Below are positions 46,797 through 58,599 of a stretch of 64,000 bases of DNA, piece after piece. Under the pieces are notes generated by a model. It searched no databases. It had not been told where the DNA came from and was given only the letters and a program-made list of their open reading frames with translations. Position 1 is the stretch's first letter. Each line of letters starts with the position of its first letter. Made by a program: the position numbers and the translations under genes. The stretch is from Gordius sp. MW1 (Eukaryota > Nematomorpha > Gordioida > Gordea > Gordiidae): the NCBI GenBank assembly GCA_964036665.1, contig OZ038532.1, positions 3,472,001-3,536,000 on the forward strand, written 5' to 3'.

Positions 46797-49700
46797 TTAA
46801 TGCAACATTCTGATTGCTACCTCTAACACGTGATATAACAGCTGACTCGAAATCACGTGATCACCGTCGGGCTCAGGCAGGGTATTAAACGATTCCTCCA
46901 ACATGGATTGATCTGGCACTTAAGAATTTAAAAAAAGTAATTTAGGCGCTGGAAAACGGTGTAAAAATCTGAAATAAAAAGGAATGCAAAGTTTTAAAAC
47001 CTGCATAATGGTTATCCTGCAACGCGCATAAAGAATCAATTAAATTCATAACTTGAGAGTCCCCTTCGATATCTAAGGTAAAATAGATATGAAAAAAAGA
47101 AGATATTTTTATAAATAATCCAGAATCATAAATTCCATTTCTAAACAAGTAACAACAAGTTGAAATTCATAATTAGAAAGGTAAAAACTTAGTTAGGTTT
47201 AATAATTACAAGTGGGAGGAAAGACTGTTAGCATATGTTGAAAGAAAATAGGTCGAGATTAATGTTCAAATCTAAATAGCAATTCTTACTCCGCATCATC
47301 AAAGATGTTCTTAACACTTTTCTTATTTGTTTTAAACGAATTTACCTTAACTAGATATTTTTACATACCAGAAGGTGTTCGAACTGTGAGGTCTCGCCCC
47401 ATGAGTTTAGGTCGGGCGGGGGGAAGGGGTCTTACAACTAGGAAACTCGAGGGTTTGGGTGCGGTAGAAAGTTTGGAAGTTGAAATTGATTTTGTTTGCA
47501 TTTGCTTTTCAAGTGTAGCAGGCTTTTCGTAAAGACCAGAACAATCCATCGTGTTAGCATTATAAACGTTGTAACAGCCACTGGTCAGACTGAGACGTTC
47601 TATTATTAAAGAAGCTTCGTCGACTACGAACGATCCAGGTCCTATAGAAATAAGAAAAAATGCATTCAAAATTAATGTTTGCAATTAGGCTATTTTAACA
47701 TTGTCCGTTCTTCAGGTTAATTTAGAGAATTTTTATAGATAAGTTTTGTTCTTGATAACTCATTTAAGGTATTTTAGCATATTCTTAAATTTGTTTATAT
47801 AAAATTCATGAAAATCAAAAAAAAATTAATTAAGCAATTCACGTATTCTATTTAGAATATATGCGATCTTACATATTTTAAGTTAAGGCTATTTAAGGTT
47901 TTAGGTCTCTAAACCTCCATTGACAAACAGTTAACTACTATATGATATGGAACGTAAAAGAATTTTTGAGCGAAAAAAGTTAAAAAAAAATAATTATTGC
48001 GAACAATGAATCATAAAACTTGGATTACGAACATTCAAATGGTATATGAACGTTGTACAAAAGGCTGAATTTTGTTTGGTCGACCTTTCTGGTCTGTATT
48101 TAAATTTTGACCAAGCTTAGTGGTCGATTGAAAAAAACAGGCCAAAAAAATTTGGCTATCTATGTTTAATCGTCTAAAACCTAGGTCGACCAAACAAAAC
48201 TGAGCCGTTTGACCAATTTGGCCAGTCTGTTGACGGATCGCCCGAAACCCGAGCCCAGCCCGACGAAAGGGTTTAGTGACGACGTGGGGACAAATTCAAA
48301 AAAAAATGATCGGGCCTCAAGTTGCACCTGGTGGGGTAGGCCGAACCAGAAGTCCGAATTAAAACCAAAAATTAACTTGTTTAGTCATCTAGGTCATACT
48401 GGAATGCCATAAATTTTTTTATTGAAATTGGGTGGGACCGTAAGAGGGACCAATAGTATATCATTGACTAATTGGGAGTTGAGATATTTCTCAAGGCATT
48501 TTGACGTTTCTATATATAGTTTTAAATTTTAAAGCTCTTAAACAAGGAAAAATAGTTTTTAACAGCCAAATTTTAACCACATTTTCCCAGTATTTTTAGC
48601 TGCTGAAATAGTGAAAGAATGACTCAATTTGAGAGAAAAGGAAGTTTTAATGTTGTGCATTATTTGTTTCATTATCGTTTTTTAAGCGTGAGAGCTCTTT
48701 TCTTTAAAACTTGCTGTGTGCGATCGTGAATGAACAATTAATAAAACATCTTTTAATTCTTGATATTGTTTTATTTTTACAATTTAAAATTAAAATAATT
48801 AAATCTATTATTAAAGGCTATGCCCCAGGCATTTTTAATCTCATTTTGGAGTAATTTTGTCTATTTTGAACTAAAATTGAACAAACAAAAATTAAAATTA
48901 AAAGACTTTTGATTTTTTTATAACCATTTATGGCCCGGGGTCCCTCAAATATCGCGAATAACCGCATTTAAAGTTTCTAAATATTTCACTATTTAAACTT
49001 TGAGAATTTTTTTAAATTTTATATAATATCGTGTTCTTCTTCTTTATCAATTCGTAGGTCCCACGTTCGTGGGGTTTTTTATCAGTTTCTTCCATCTAGC
49101 TCGTGTTAGAGCCATATTGAGATCGATCTTCTTATTGAGCATAACTTTGTCCACTTGCCCTTTCCAGATGCCACGAGGTCGACCTCTTCCTCTTTTTCCC
49201 GGCACTTCCATGTCTAGTACTATTCGATTGACGTCACTCGCATTTCTTCTCAAGATATGCCCATACCATCTTAGTCGATTTTCGTTAATATAGTCGGCTA
49301 TTGGCTGAATACCCATTTTTTCTCTAAGACTTTCATTCGTCATATGGTCCAACTTTGTGTATCCCAAGCTCCAACGTATCATTCTCATTTCCGTCGCTTG
49401 TAATAGTTTTTCTTGGGTCGCATTCAAGGCCCATGTTTCACTTCCGTAGAGTAACACCGGTCTTACGATAGATTTGTAAGCTTTACTCTTCAACCATATT
49501 GGCATCTTCTTGTCACACATTACACCGGATACGCTACGCCATTTTAACCATCCCTTCTGAATTCTTGCATTAACTTCTTTCGCACAACCTCCCTCTTGAT
49601 GTAGCATCGAGCCGAGGTACGTAAACTTGTCAACTCTTGGGAATTTCAATTGTTCATTCATCGATTGTGTGCCTTCTGCGTTCATCTCCATGTATACCGT

Positions 49701-52700
49701 CTTTCGGTCATTGACTTTGAGCCCATATCTAGCCAAACGTTTCGACCACTTATCGGCTTCTTCAAATACGATATCCTTCTTTTCCTCGCATAATACTATA
49801 TCATCGGCATATAGCATACACCAAGGGGATGGCTTCTGTAAGTCCCTCGTTATCGTGTCTATAATAACGTTAAATAGAAACGGACTTAGGGCAGAACCTT
49901 GGTGTAAACCAATATTGACCTGAAAGGGCTTAGACTCTCCAACTGTCGTTCGAACGCACGATGTTGAGGCTTCATAGATGTTTTGATTAGCCGTACATAT
50001 GCATCCGAGATGCTCTGTCTTCTCAAGCACCACCAAATCAATTCGCGGGGAACCGTGTCATATGCTTTCTCCAAGTCTATGAAGACCATGTGTAGATTCC
50101 TTCTTTTTTCTCCATACTTGTCCATAACTTGTCTTAGGGCGAAGATCGGGTCGATTGTGGATTTACCGCCCACAAAACCAAATTGGTTAGTCGATATGTC
50201 CACCTCCGTCTTCAACCTTGCTACTAGGATTCTTTCCATCAGTTTCAAGGAGTGGCATGTCAGCTTGATGCCTCTGTAATTACCACAATCTTGAGGGTCT
50301 CCTTCCCCTTTGAATATGGGTATGATCGTGCTTTGTCTCCATTGGTCAGGGATGCGTTCTTCGGCCAATATCTTGTTGAATAGCTTCGTCATAGTCGTGA
50401 TTCCTTCTTCCCTGCACCCTACCAACGCTTCCAACGGAATTCCGTCTGGTCCATTAGCTTTTCCTTTTTGCATCTTTTTCATTTGTACCCTAACTTCTTC
50501 TTCCTGAAATAGTTTGACCATATTCATGTTAGGCTCTATATCGGGAAAGGGTTCTTTGTCATTTGCAACATTCATTAGCTCGTTGAAATAACCTTTCCAC
50601 CTTTCCAACACCTCCTTTGGCTTGGATAATGTATGACCTTCTGAATTTTTGATTACTTTAAGTACCCCGACGTCACGACCTTTCTTCTCCCTTATCTTGG
50701 CCAATTTGTACATAAGCTTGTCACCCCCTCTTTGATCGAGTTTGTTGGCCATCTCTGTGTAAGCCGTATTTTTCGCTATGGCAACCGCCTTCTTCGCAGA
50801 TCTTTTTGCCTCCTTATAATCTTGATAATCCTCCGACTTTTTGATATATGCCACCGCTTATATAGCGCTTTCTTGGTTTCGATGATGTTTCTAACGGATT
50901 GGTCCCACCACCATAGTTCTCTATTCAGAGCTTTGCCCCCTTTGGTCTGCCCTAACACCTGGATGGCCGTTTTTTTTAGATGAGCGGTGATCATTGTCCA
51001 ATTGTCGTTCACGTTCCGTTCCATAGTCTTGGCATTAAACAGCGTAGAGGCTTTCTGATGGTATTTTTCGTTTGTTGTCGTATCCTTAAGCCTTTCGTAC
51101 CTAATTCGGGGCTCATAACCTTTTCTCCTTTCGGGGAATATTCTCAAGATTTATGACCAGTGGCCGATGTTGCCTGGCGATTTCTTCTGCCGGTATGGCT
51201 TTGCAGTCCTTAATCGTCCATAAATCTCTTCGTCGTATAAGCAGATAATCAATTTGACTATAATGCTTACCACTTCTGTACGTCATGATATGTTCTTCAC
51301 GTTTCTGAAAATAAGTGTTAAAGATCGCCATGTCATATGCTTGGGAAACTTGTAAAAGTCTATCCCCTTCCTTGTTCTTCATGCCATGCCCATGTCCTCC
51401 ATGATTTCTTTCTTAATTTTGACGATCTTTTCCCACGTGGGCGTTGAAGTCTGCCCCAATAATTAGTCTCTCCTCCTGTCATATTCCTTGTATTTCTTTT
51501 TCCAATGACTCGAAGAAGGTGTCTTTTTCGGATTCCAAACACCCAATTTGTGGTGCGTAACCACAAATAACGGTTAAGAGGCCACCTTGATCTGCGATCT
51601 TAACCCACATCAACCTATCTGAGCATCTTTTGACTTCAACAACCTTGTCCTTGAAGGATTCGCTAAGAACGATACCGACCCCGTTTCGACCTATTAGTGA
51701 CCCGCTGTAAAATAGCTTGTAACCCTCTCCTAGCTCTCGTGCCTTCGTTCCGTTCCATTTCGTTTCCTGTAGGCAAGCGATGTGTATCTTTCTTCTTTTG
51801 AGCATCTGTGCGACCTCAATGCTTTTCCCCGTCAGCGTGCCCACGTTCCAGCTTGCTACCCGTAATTTGTCCACAACTAGATTCCTTAACCGCCTTCGTT
51901 GTGAGTCAGGCGGTAACCCTTGCAAATTTTTCACATTGCACGGGCGGATGATGCACTGCGCGTCGTTTGGAGAGGACGTCCTAGCTTTCTTTTGTTGCAC
52001 TTTATTAGAAACTGTCATAATTTGGAAAAGATTTTTTTTAAAGCCGGTTTCCCACCTGACGCCAACCCTCCACTTTTTGCACACGGACTTGGGACCGTCG
52101 TTGGTAGTGTTTTATATAATATCGTGTTAATATAAAAAAAACGAAAATAAACATTTTTAACTATATTTTACCCGAAGGGTCTAGTAGGGCTTGTGGATTG
52201 TTTAAGGACGTGTTAAAAGAGGGCGAAGGGGAAATCGTAAAATTGGAAGGTGATCTCGCGCCGCCTTGTGAATATTTTTCATGGCTACGACCTAACAGGG
52301 GCAATTCGTTTAATTATGATTGTCAATAAAAACACAGAACGAAATAAATGTTATTCCTTTTATCCGTTTTGAAGATATATTTTATATCTTTTCGTTTCAA
52401 TATTTAACTTTAAAAACCCCGATTATCGAAAAAAATCACTTGGGACAAGGAAACATCAATTGAAACTAATTTCTCGAAAACACGAAATAATTGCTATAAA
52501 TCCGATTTATAATCAGACAAGCCCCGGTCTCTTACCATATGTATAACACCACAAACTAAATAATATTCCCACCAGGGGAATACTTTAATTAAAAGGTACA
52601 ATTTTAACGCCACAACATACAATTGTAAAATATGATTAATTTAAAATTAAAAAAATACATATGTATCCTTGTTAATAAAGCAAAAATAATGTGTTAAAAA

Positions 52701-55700
52701 GAGGTGATTCTTCTAAAATGCTATTGGGACAATAAATAGTCTTCCAACCTTTGCTAACGCTTGCAGAAGGTCCAAACAATTTTCTCCTGGGAACATTGAG
52801 GGGTGGAGGTCCCGGTTTGGTTTTAGTATTAGAGCCTGGCTGTGCCTCATCTCGTTGCAGGGGTGCTGGTAAAGGTCTGTTAACCATAGCTCTGTCACTA
52901 AGTGCCGCTCTCTGCAGACTAGGCGATGTCGAAACCTGCGGGCAATAATCATAAGAGAGGGCCTGGCCGACCATCAGGCCGACCCGAGCCCGAGGCCCGA
53001 TTAAAATTTTATTTTTGGCCCGAGCCCGGCCCAAAACAAAATCTAGGTAAAATTTACCAATTTTTTGTTATATACAGCAAACCCGTACTTGGACGTTCGT
53101 GAAATATGCTAATTTTTTAGGCAGAACTTAATAGCTGGCATCCCTCGAAAAATTTTAATAGTGCTCTCAGACAATTGCTATTGCTAAAATAAAGATATCA
53201 GCCGGTGCTGCCCTTTCTCTAAATATTTTAAAAACTTTTAACTTAACAAAAAATAGGTATTTTAATCGCAAAGTATAACTATAAATCCCTGTCCAACAGC
53301 TGGCCACTTTTAACGGATGATACACGCGACGCTTTTGAATTAAGATATTTATTTATTTTTATTTCTTCCTCCCCGCTTTTATATTTTATAGATATTTCTA
53401 ATTTTTAGACTTCGCCTTTATAGTATTTCTACTTCGAATAAACAAAATTTTAAGCCAAAAAAAAACAACTACCAGCAGCATAAATGTTATTTTTTCGAAG
53501 GCTTCCATTGTAAAATTTAAAAAAAAATTTCAAGTGTGCAAACGATTGATTGTATAGGCCATTGGTAGACATCTCGATCGTGGAAAATGCATTTTTCCCA
53601 TCCACATATTTATACTCATAAAAAGGAGCTAAAGGTGATTATGGCAAGATATTAACTGATTCAATAAAATCTATTTTCTTTCCTTAAATTGGCACCCGGT
53701 CAAAGTAGCAGAAAAATAGCAGCCAAATTGGTCAGAACTGATCAAGATTGGTCAGGACTTAACATATTCGGAGGGTTAGGGTTAGTGTTTTAGGTTGGCG
53801 TTTTAGGTTAGGGTTAGGGTTATTTGCACATCAAATTCCCTCCTCCCCATTCTAGATTTATTTCAAATATATTGATAATCTAAAAAAATATTTTTCTGCT
53901 ACTTTTTCATCATTCCGCTACTTTGACCCCGATTCCTTAAATTAGCCTTTACCAGCCGAAATCCTACTATATTCCGGTGCTGTAAAAATGGCTCAGTTTT
54001 GTTTGGTCGACTCTTGGTTTTAGTCGAAATTCGACCTCTAAGCTTATTCGAAATTTAAAAAACAAACCAAAGTTGACCATTAGTCTTAGGCTAACCAAAG
54101 TTCGACCAAACAAAACCCAGCCGTTTTTCACAACATCACTATATTCTAATTAAGCAAATTTTTATTATATTTTTTCCTCTCTCTCTCTCTCTATAAAAGC
54201 AGGGATCCCATTCCCAACTAACTTTGGCATTTAACGGGATGGCCGGTTGGAAAATTTCCGTTTTCAGGGCGTGAACTTTTTCGATTTCTTCGCCATCGGG
54301 TCTAACCATTTTTTCGACATTCAGCTCCGCCGACGAAGGCCTTTCGTCTAAAACAACAATTTTTGACGAAAGGTCACTTCTCCTGTTATTAGTAGTCGTA
54401 ATTCGTTGACGTATAGTTTCCACCAAAAGGTCCCTTGCTTCTACGCTATGACAAGCCCCCAATATCGGTTCTATCAAAGGTCCTAGAATTCAGTAATTCC
54501 AATAATACAAACTTGTTGAAAATTGTCATTTTAAAATCTATTTAGATGTTTATATAAATATTTTTGAAATAAATCATAGAAATAAAATTAATAATTCGTT
54601 TAACAGGTACCCGTAATGATAAAGGCGGTCTTCATTTCTGTATCAAGGGGTTGAGTTTCTTTCACGGGCTCGCATCTTAAATCGGATAACGGTATTTTAC
54701 CCTGGATATTACATTAATATAAACAGTAAAATAACTGTAAAAATGACTATTTTAGAAATAATTTATTTTTTTAATTTTTAAGCAATTACACTAATGTTAC
54801 AAAAATTTTAGATTTTATATAAAAAGGATGTTAAAAACATATAAAAAAACATAGTTTAATAAAGTTAACGACCAAAAAATATCAAAAATAATCACACAAA
54901 TAAATTAAAAATTTTGCAAATTATTACAAAAAAAGATCATAACTAAAACCAAGATATATACTTTGTAAACGAAACCATTTAAACGTTCGTTCGGACATAT
55001 GAGGAGTAAAGTGGAAGGGAATATGACGAATAGATGATCGTTTTTCAGGGGAGAAATGGCACTAGGTGACAAGGCTTTTATGGCACACGTCTCAAAATTA
55101 ACATGGTAGCCCTCGGTCACAACCCAAACCGGGCAAATCATACATACGACCCCCAAATTTGATATGGGCTATATTATTTATATATATTAAGTGTAGTAAT
55201 CAGAAGATAATAATAACCCCTTTCAGGAGTGCCGCAATTTACTTAAAAGTTTACCCTAATTAGCGCCATCTATCGGCGATTTTAATTAGAGACTAATTTA
55301 AACTATATATATCCCTTATAATTTATAAAGTTAGTTTCCAATAATGGTAGTTTAGGATTGATAAAATGCGAGGGTGGAAATGGGTTTAGATATTTCGGTC
55401 GTCCAGCGACCATTATCAATAAAAAAAAAGAGAGAGAAAAAAAAAAAAGGTAACTTACAAGTGATGTGAATTACCAATGAACGAGAAGGTGTCGACAAGT
55501 TATAATTTATAAACAAAAATAATGAAAACTAGTTAAAATAGGAGGGTGAATAATAGCGAACACCGGTTGGAACAAGAGAGTTAACACTTATTGAAATAGT
55601 GGGATAAACAAATTTAAGATAAAGATGGGGTAAACAACTTTAAGATAAAGGATAAGGTAAAATACAAAAGGGGATTATAAAAATGAAGCAATAGCAACTA

Positions 55701-58018
55701 TAAGAATAGTGTAAAGGATGGCAATTACAAAATAAGGCGGTTACGAAACAATAGGGGAAAGAATCTTAAATTTGTTTATCCCACTATTTCAATAAGTATT
55801 AACTCTCTTGTTCCAACCGGTGTTCGCTATTATTCACCCTCCTATTTCAACTAGTTTTCATTATTTTTGTTTATAAATTATAACTTGTCGACACCTTCTC
55901 GTTCATTGGTAATTCACATCACTTGTAAGTTACCTTTTTTTTTTTTCTCTTTTTTTTTTATTGATAATGGTCGCTGGACGACCGAAATATCTAAACCCAT
56001 TTCCACCCTCGCATTTTATCAATCCTAAACTACCATTATTGGAAACTAACTTTATAAATTATAATGGATTGATAGTACAAAATACATTCAATATATATCC
56101 CTATCTTTTTTAGCATGTGACTTCGCAAATGATAACAGACATTTAAAATTGCCGATAGATGGCGCTAATTAGGTAAACTTTTTAGTCAATTGCAAGGGGT
56201 TATTATTATCTTCTGATTCTTATCAATAAACCGCAATTCATTTACTTGTTTCTAATATATAAGGTGTAGTATTTGTCGATGTTAATAAATTAATATTTTA
56301 CAACACAAAAAATTAGTCACTATATCTAGTTTAATTAAGCTAGTCACAACCAGGTTTAAAGACTATCAAAAATCAACTTCCGAAACTTTGTAAAAAAATA
56401 TTAAGGGTATTGCCATCTTAACTCCGTTATTTGTTCCAATTGTTATGAATATTATATTGAAACTTAGATGCGAGACAATCAACTTCCGCCCGTTTGAAAT
56501 GTGCACAATTAAGTGGAAGACAAACAGATTGGTACTTTAAAGTGTTTTTAAAACGTAATGAAAAAAATATTTAACTAGTAAACATTAAAAACAGCCTTTT
56601 AAAATATATATCATTTACTCAATTTATTAAAATAAAAATACTATGTAGATGTGATAAAATTTAAAGATTATAAAAGTGAATAAAATACATTAAAATTTAC
56701 AAAATATTTACTTCTCCTTCCCAACCTTCAATAGGATTCACCATTATTTCTATTTCAAACTCCTTTTGTTTCCTGATTTCACGAAGTGTAGGCTAAGTTT
56801 ATATTATATACATATTAACAAACATTTTTTGTAATAACTTAATTAAATTTAAAAATCTTTATAATACAATTCAATATGTAATTTACGAAATATACAAATA
56901 AAATTGCATATAATGCTTTTTGCGTACCAAAAGTGAGGAATATAATTCCATAGCTCTTTGGGTGTCACCTTTATCAATGTGATTATCCTATGATGATTAA
57001 AAATCAAAAACATTTCAAAATTAAATTCTTACTGGTAGAAGTCTATAGAGTTCTCGCAAAAAATTGGGATATTTTTCTAAGTGGCGAAATGGTAAACTTA
57101 AACCAGCACAAAATTGCTGCCAATTTTTAGAATCATTCTTTGAGTCAGAAGATTCTTTGTCTAAATGTTAATCATTAAACAAAAATTTTTTTTGTTACTT
57201 TTATATTCATCTAAAAATTTTTGAATTGAATCTTTTCTAACTTCAACAACAATCCTAACTGCTGAAGGATGATTTAAACAATAAATTTTTATCAATTGTT
57301 CAAGGTGCACATATGCTTTTAAAAAAGCTCCACCAATTCTATGCTGAGCCATGGCTAATCTTAAGAATAAGAAAATATAATTAATAAATGTATATAATTT
57401 ACTTTATAATTTGTTGAAGAGTGTGTAGAAAATTTGAGTGAAAAAATGCTATTTGCTCCAAGTTTGAAAGAATGCAATAATATTCATTAATCTGCATAAT
57501 TTTTGCATGATGAAGAGGCCTCAAATAATTTCTTAAAAAGGAATGGATTTCTGCTACATGCTTAGTTTCAAACTCTATAACATCTTCAAGGACCTATAAA
57601 ATGTCTATAAAAACCAATATTTTTCTACCATTTTATAAAATTCATTTTGGTTAGATGCATTGTCACTATCGACACTATCTTTTAAAGTTTTTAGAAATAA
57701 TAAAATATATTAAAATAAAAACCATTTTCCATTTCGATAATTTGGACATGATTACAAGGAAACCAGCCTATTCTGCTATCAATAAGTCCTTCCCACCAAT
57801 CTTCAGGGCCATATTGATATTTAGGAACGCCATCAAGAGTCCTTATAACAAGACCAGGGGCCTGAGTTATAGTAATAAATTCTCCTTTGTTAAAACTTAA
57901 CTAATTTTAATTATAATATTAATTTTTAATTGTTAACTTCGTCATTATTTGAACCATTAAAAGCGAAAAGAGCCTGAGCTCTGATCATTTTTGATCTAAT
58001 ATCTTTAAATTGAACCAT
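46797..58018 (-). CDS. ARHGEF7-like: PIX-type Rho guanine nucleotide exchange factor, complete, 15 exons, 729 aa
   Basis: Rac/Cdc42 exchange factor of the PIX (ARHGEF6/7) family. In known members the SH3 domain binds PAK and the C-terminal region binds GIT at adhesions. Exons, 5' to 3': 58018-57938, 57900-57723, 57678-57629, 57593-57403, 57359-57199, 57160-57033, 56987-56928, 56792-56712, 55168-54962, 54701-54611, 54482-54223, 52935-52749, 52291-52172, 47641-47369, 46918-46797. All GT-AG and phase-consistent. Start: an in-frame TAA lies 12 bases before the ATG. SH3 about 12-80 (ALFAF, EDWWEG, GWFPCNHV); DH about 100-285 (YLRPL, GGAFLK, NHPSAV, SLPFRHLEKYP, EIRKQKEFEIEI); PH about 300-425 (VIFPSTLLLIC, LNGFVYKGKIPLSDL, PLIEPILGACHS); a GIT-binding-like helix at about 472-487 (EEIEKVHALKTEIF); then a Ser/Pro-rich tail. 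There is no CH domain. The last exon has a second acceptor at 46969-46970 that would give a shorter tail. Confidence 0.93.
48050..48216. mobile_element. hAT-like MITE, family A
   Basis: CGTTGTACAAAAGGCTGAATTTTG to AACAAAACTGAGCCGTTTG; the ends are partly eroded. CCCGAGCCCAGCCCGA scraps follow at 48240-48270. PIX intron 13. Confidence 0.65.
49036..52109 (-). mobile_element. Full-length RTE-clade LINE with 19 bp target duplication
   Basis: 3074 bp. Target duplication TTTTATATAATATCGTGTT at 49017-49035 and 52110-52128 marks both ends; the 3' end is the short GATAAAGAAGAAG tail typical of RTE. From the 5' end (right): apurinic-like endonuclease (KLRVASWNVGTLTGKS, IACLQETKWNG, from 52084), linker, reverse transcriptase (FIDLEKAYDTVPRE, QGSALSPFLFNVIID, YADDIVL at about 49800) and the tail with [14 protein letters not shown]. 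The frame shifts at least four times (about 51480, 51130, 50800 and 49960), so this copy is dead though full length. It lies in PIX intron 13 in the same orientation as PIX, about 40 bases downstream of the exon 13 donor. Confidence 0.92.
49047..52084 (-). pseudogene. RTE LINE endonuclease-reverse transcriptase frame, frameshifted
   Basis: The broken coding part of the LINE. The longest intact pieces are 52084-51479 (endonuclease), 50854-49886 (N-terminal RT with EAKRSAKKAVAIAKNTAYTE linker and the AYDTVPRE motif) and 50036-49047 (YADD to C-terminus). In an active copy these would be one protein that nicks target DNA and reverse transcribes from it. Confidence 0.88.
52955..53045. mobile_element. 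GGCCCGAGCCC-rich element fragment
   Basis: GGCCTGGCCGACCATCAGGCC followed by CCCGAGCCCGAGGCCCG and GGCCCGAGCCCGGCCC. Fragment resembling the sub-terminal arrays of families C and D. It directly abuts the acceptor of PIX exon 12. Confidence 0.45.
53772..53823. repeat. Short interstitial telomere-like tract (TTAGGG)
   Basis: GGGTTAGGGTTAGTG, then two TTTTAGG-type variants, then GGTTAGGGTTAGGGTTA. About four good TTAGGG units within 52 bases, in PIX intron 11. Confidence 0.7.
53975..54138. mobile_element. hAT-like MITE, family A
   Basis: CGGTGCTGTAAAAATGGCTC to CCCAGCCGTTTTTCACAAC. A (CT)n tract at 54178-54192 follows, between it and the PIX exon 11 donor. Confidence 0.75.
55198..56218. mobile_element. 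1 kb foldback (long inverted repeat) element in PIX intron 8
   Basis: The outer ends AATCAGAAGATAATAATAAC and GTTATTATTATCTTCTGATT are perfect inverted copies. Inner arms at about 55317-55622 and 55769-56065 are near-perfect over 300 bases, with shared words such as CCGGTTGGAACAAGAGAGTT and GTCGACACCTTCTCG in opposite orientation. The outer zone carries TAGCGCCATCTATCGGC and its inverse. No transposase frame. The left end lies 30 bases from the acceptor of PIX exon 9. Confidence 0.88.
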
Positions 58019-58402
58019 ACCATGTGCTTAAATGAATGAGTGAAACACATGAAAATCAGAATGAGGAATGAGGATTGAGCACATAGAGATAACCCTGTAT
58101 GCAACTAACTTATATATCTATAATATATAAAAGTAGTTACAAGAGGAAACAAATTTCACTTAGGGTGATAAAAATTTTAGGATCTAGTTTATAACAAGAA
58201 ATCTGATTAGGTATGGATATTACACAAATAATTTTCCATTAAGAGCAAGTTTCGAAATATATATAGAGTATATGTCATCTAAAAAATTGTTATTTAAGTA
58301 AAGCTCTACAAAAAATAAAATTAACGACGGTGGCCTATTCTGTTAAGTTTAAAGGAATAAATTAAATACTAAAATTTGGTACCTTGTTTCTATTTTGCCG
58401 AG

Positions 58403-58599
58403 TAGAGTTGTTATATTGCTAACTCGCTTTAAGCTCCAGACGCGAGCACGCACACTGAGTTGCTTATTATGCGCGTTAGCACAATATTTGCTCGCTCGGT
58501 GGACTAGGCAGATCAGTAGCATAAAAAAATGCTCGAGGGCTGAGCAGAAACTCGAGCAGATGTTAGCTGGAGTTAAAGCAAGGCAATTTAACAACTCTA
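58403..58599. mobile_element. hAT-like MITE, family B
   Basis: TAGAGTTGTTATATTGCTAAC to GGCAATTTAACAACTCTA. Flanks TTGCCGAG and TTACGGAG match at 6 of 8. The centre has the GCTCGAG words of the 27362 copy. The plus-strand open frame across it is not a gene. Confidence 0.8.

Noticed and set aside
46919-46968. Alternative last PIX exon starting at the acceptor 46969-46970
   Set aside because: It would be in phase but gives only 13 residues before a stop. The downstream acceptor gives a longer, more coding-like tail. It remains possible as a splice variant.
52195-52329. Plus-strand terminal exon ending in TAA followed by AATAAA
   Set aside because: The minus strand of the same stretch fits PIX exon 13 exactly in phase with exons 12 and 14 and with good splice sites. 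The plus frame is its shadow.
53772-53823. Chromosome end
   Set aside because: Genes continue on both sides, so the tract is interstitial.
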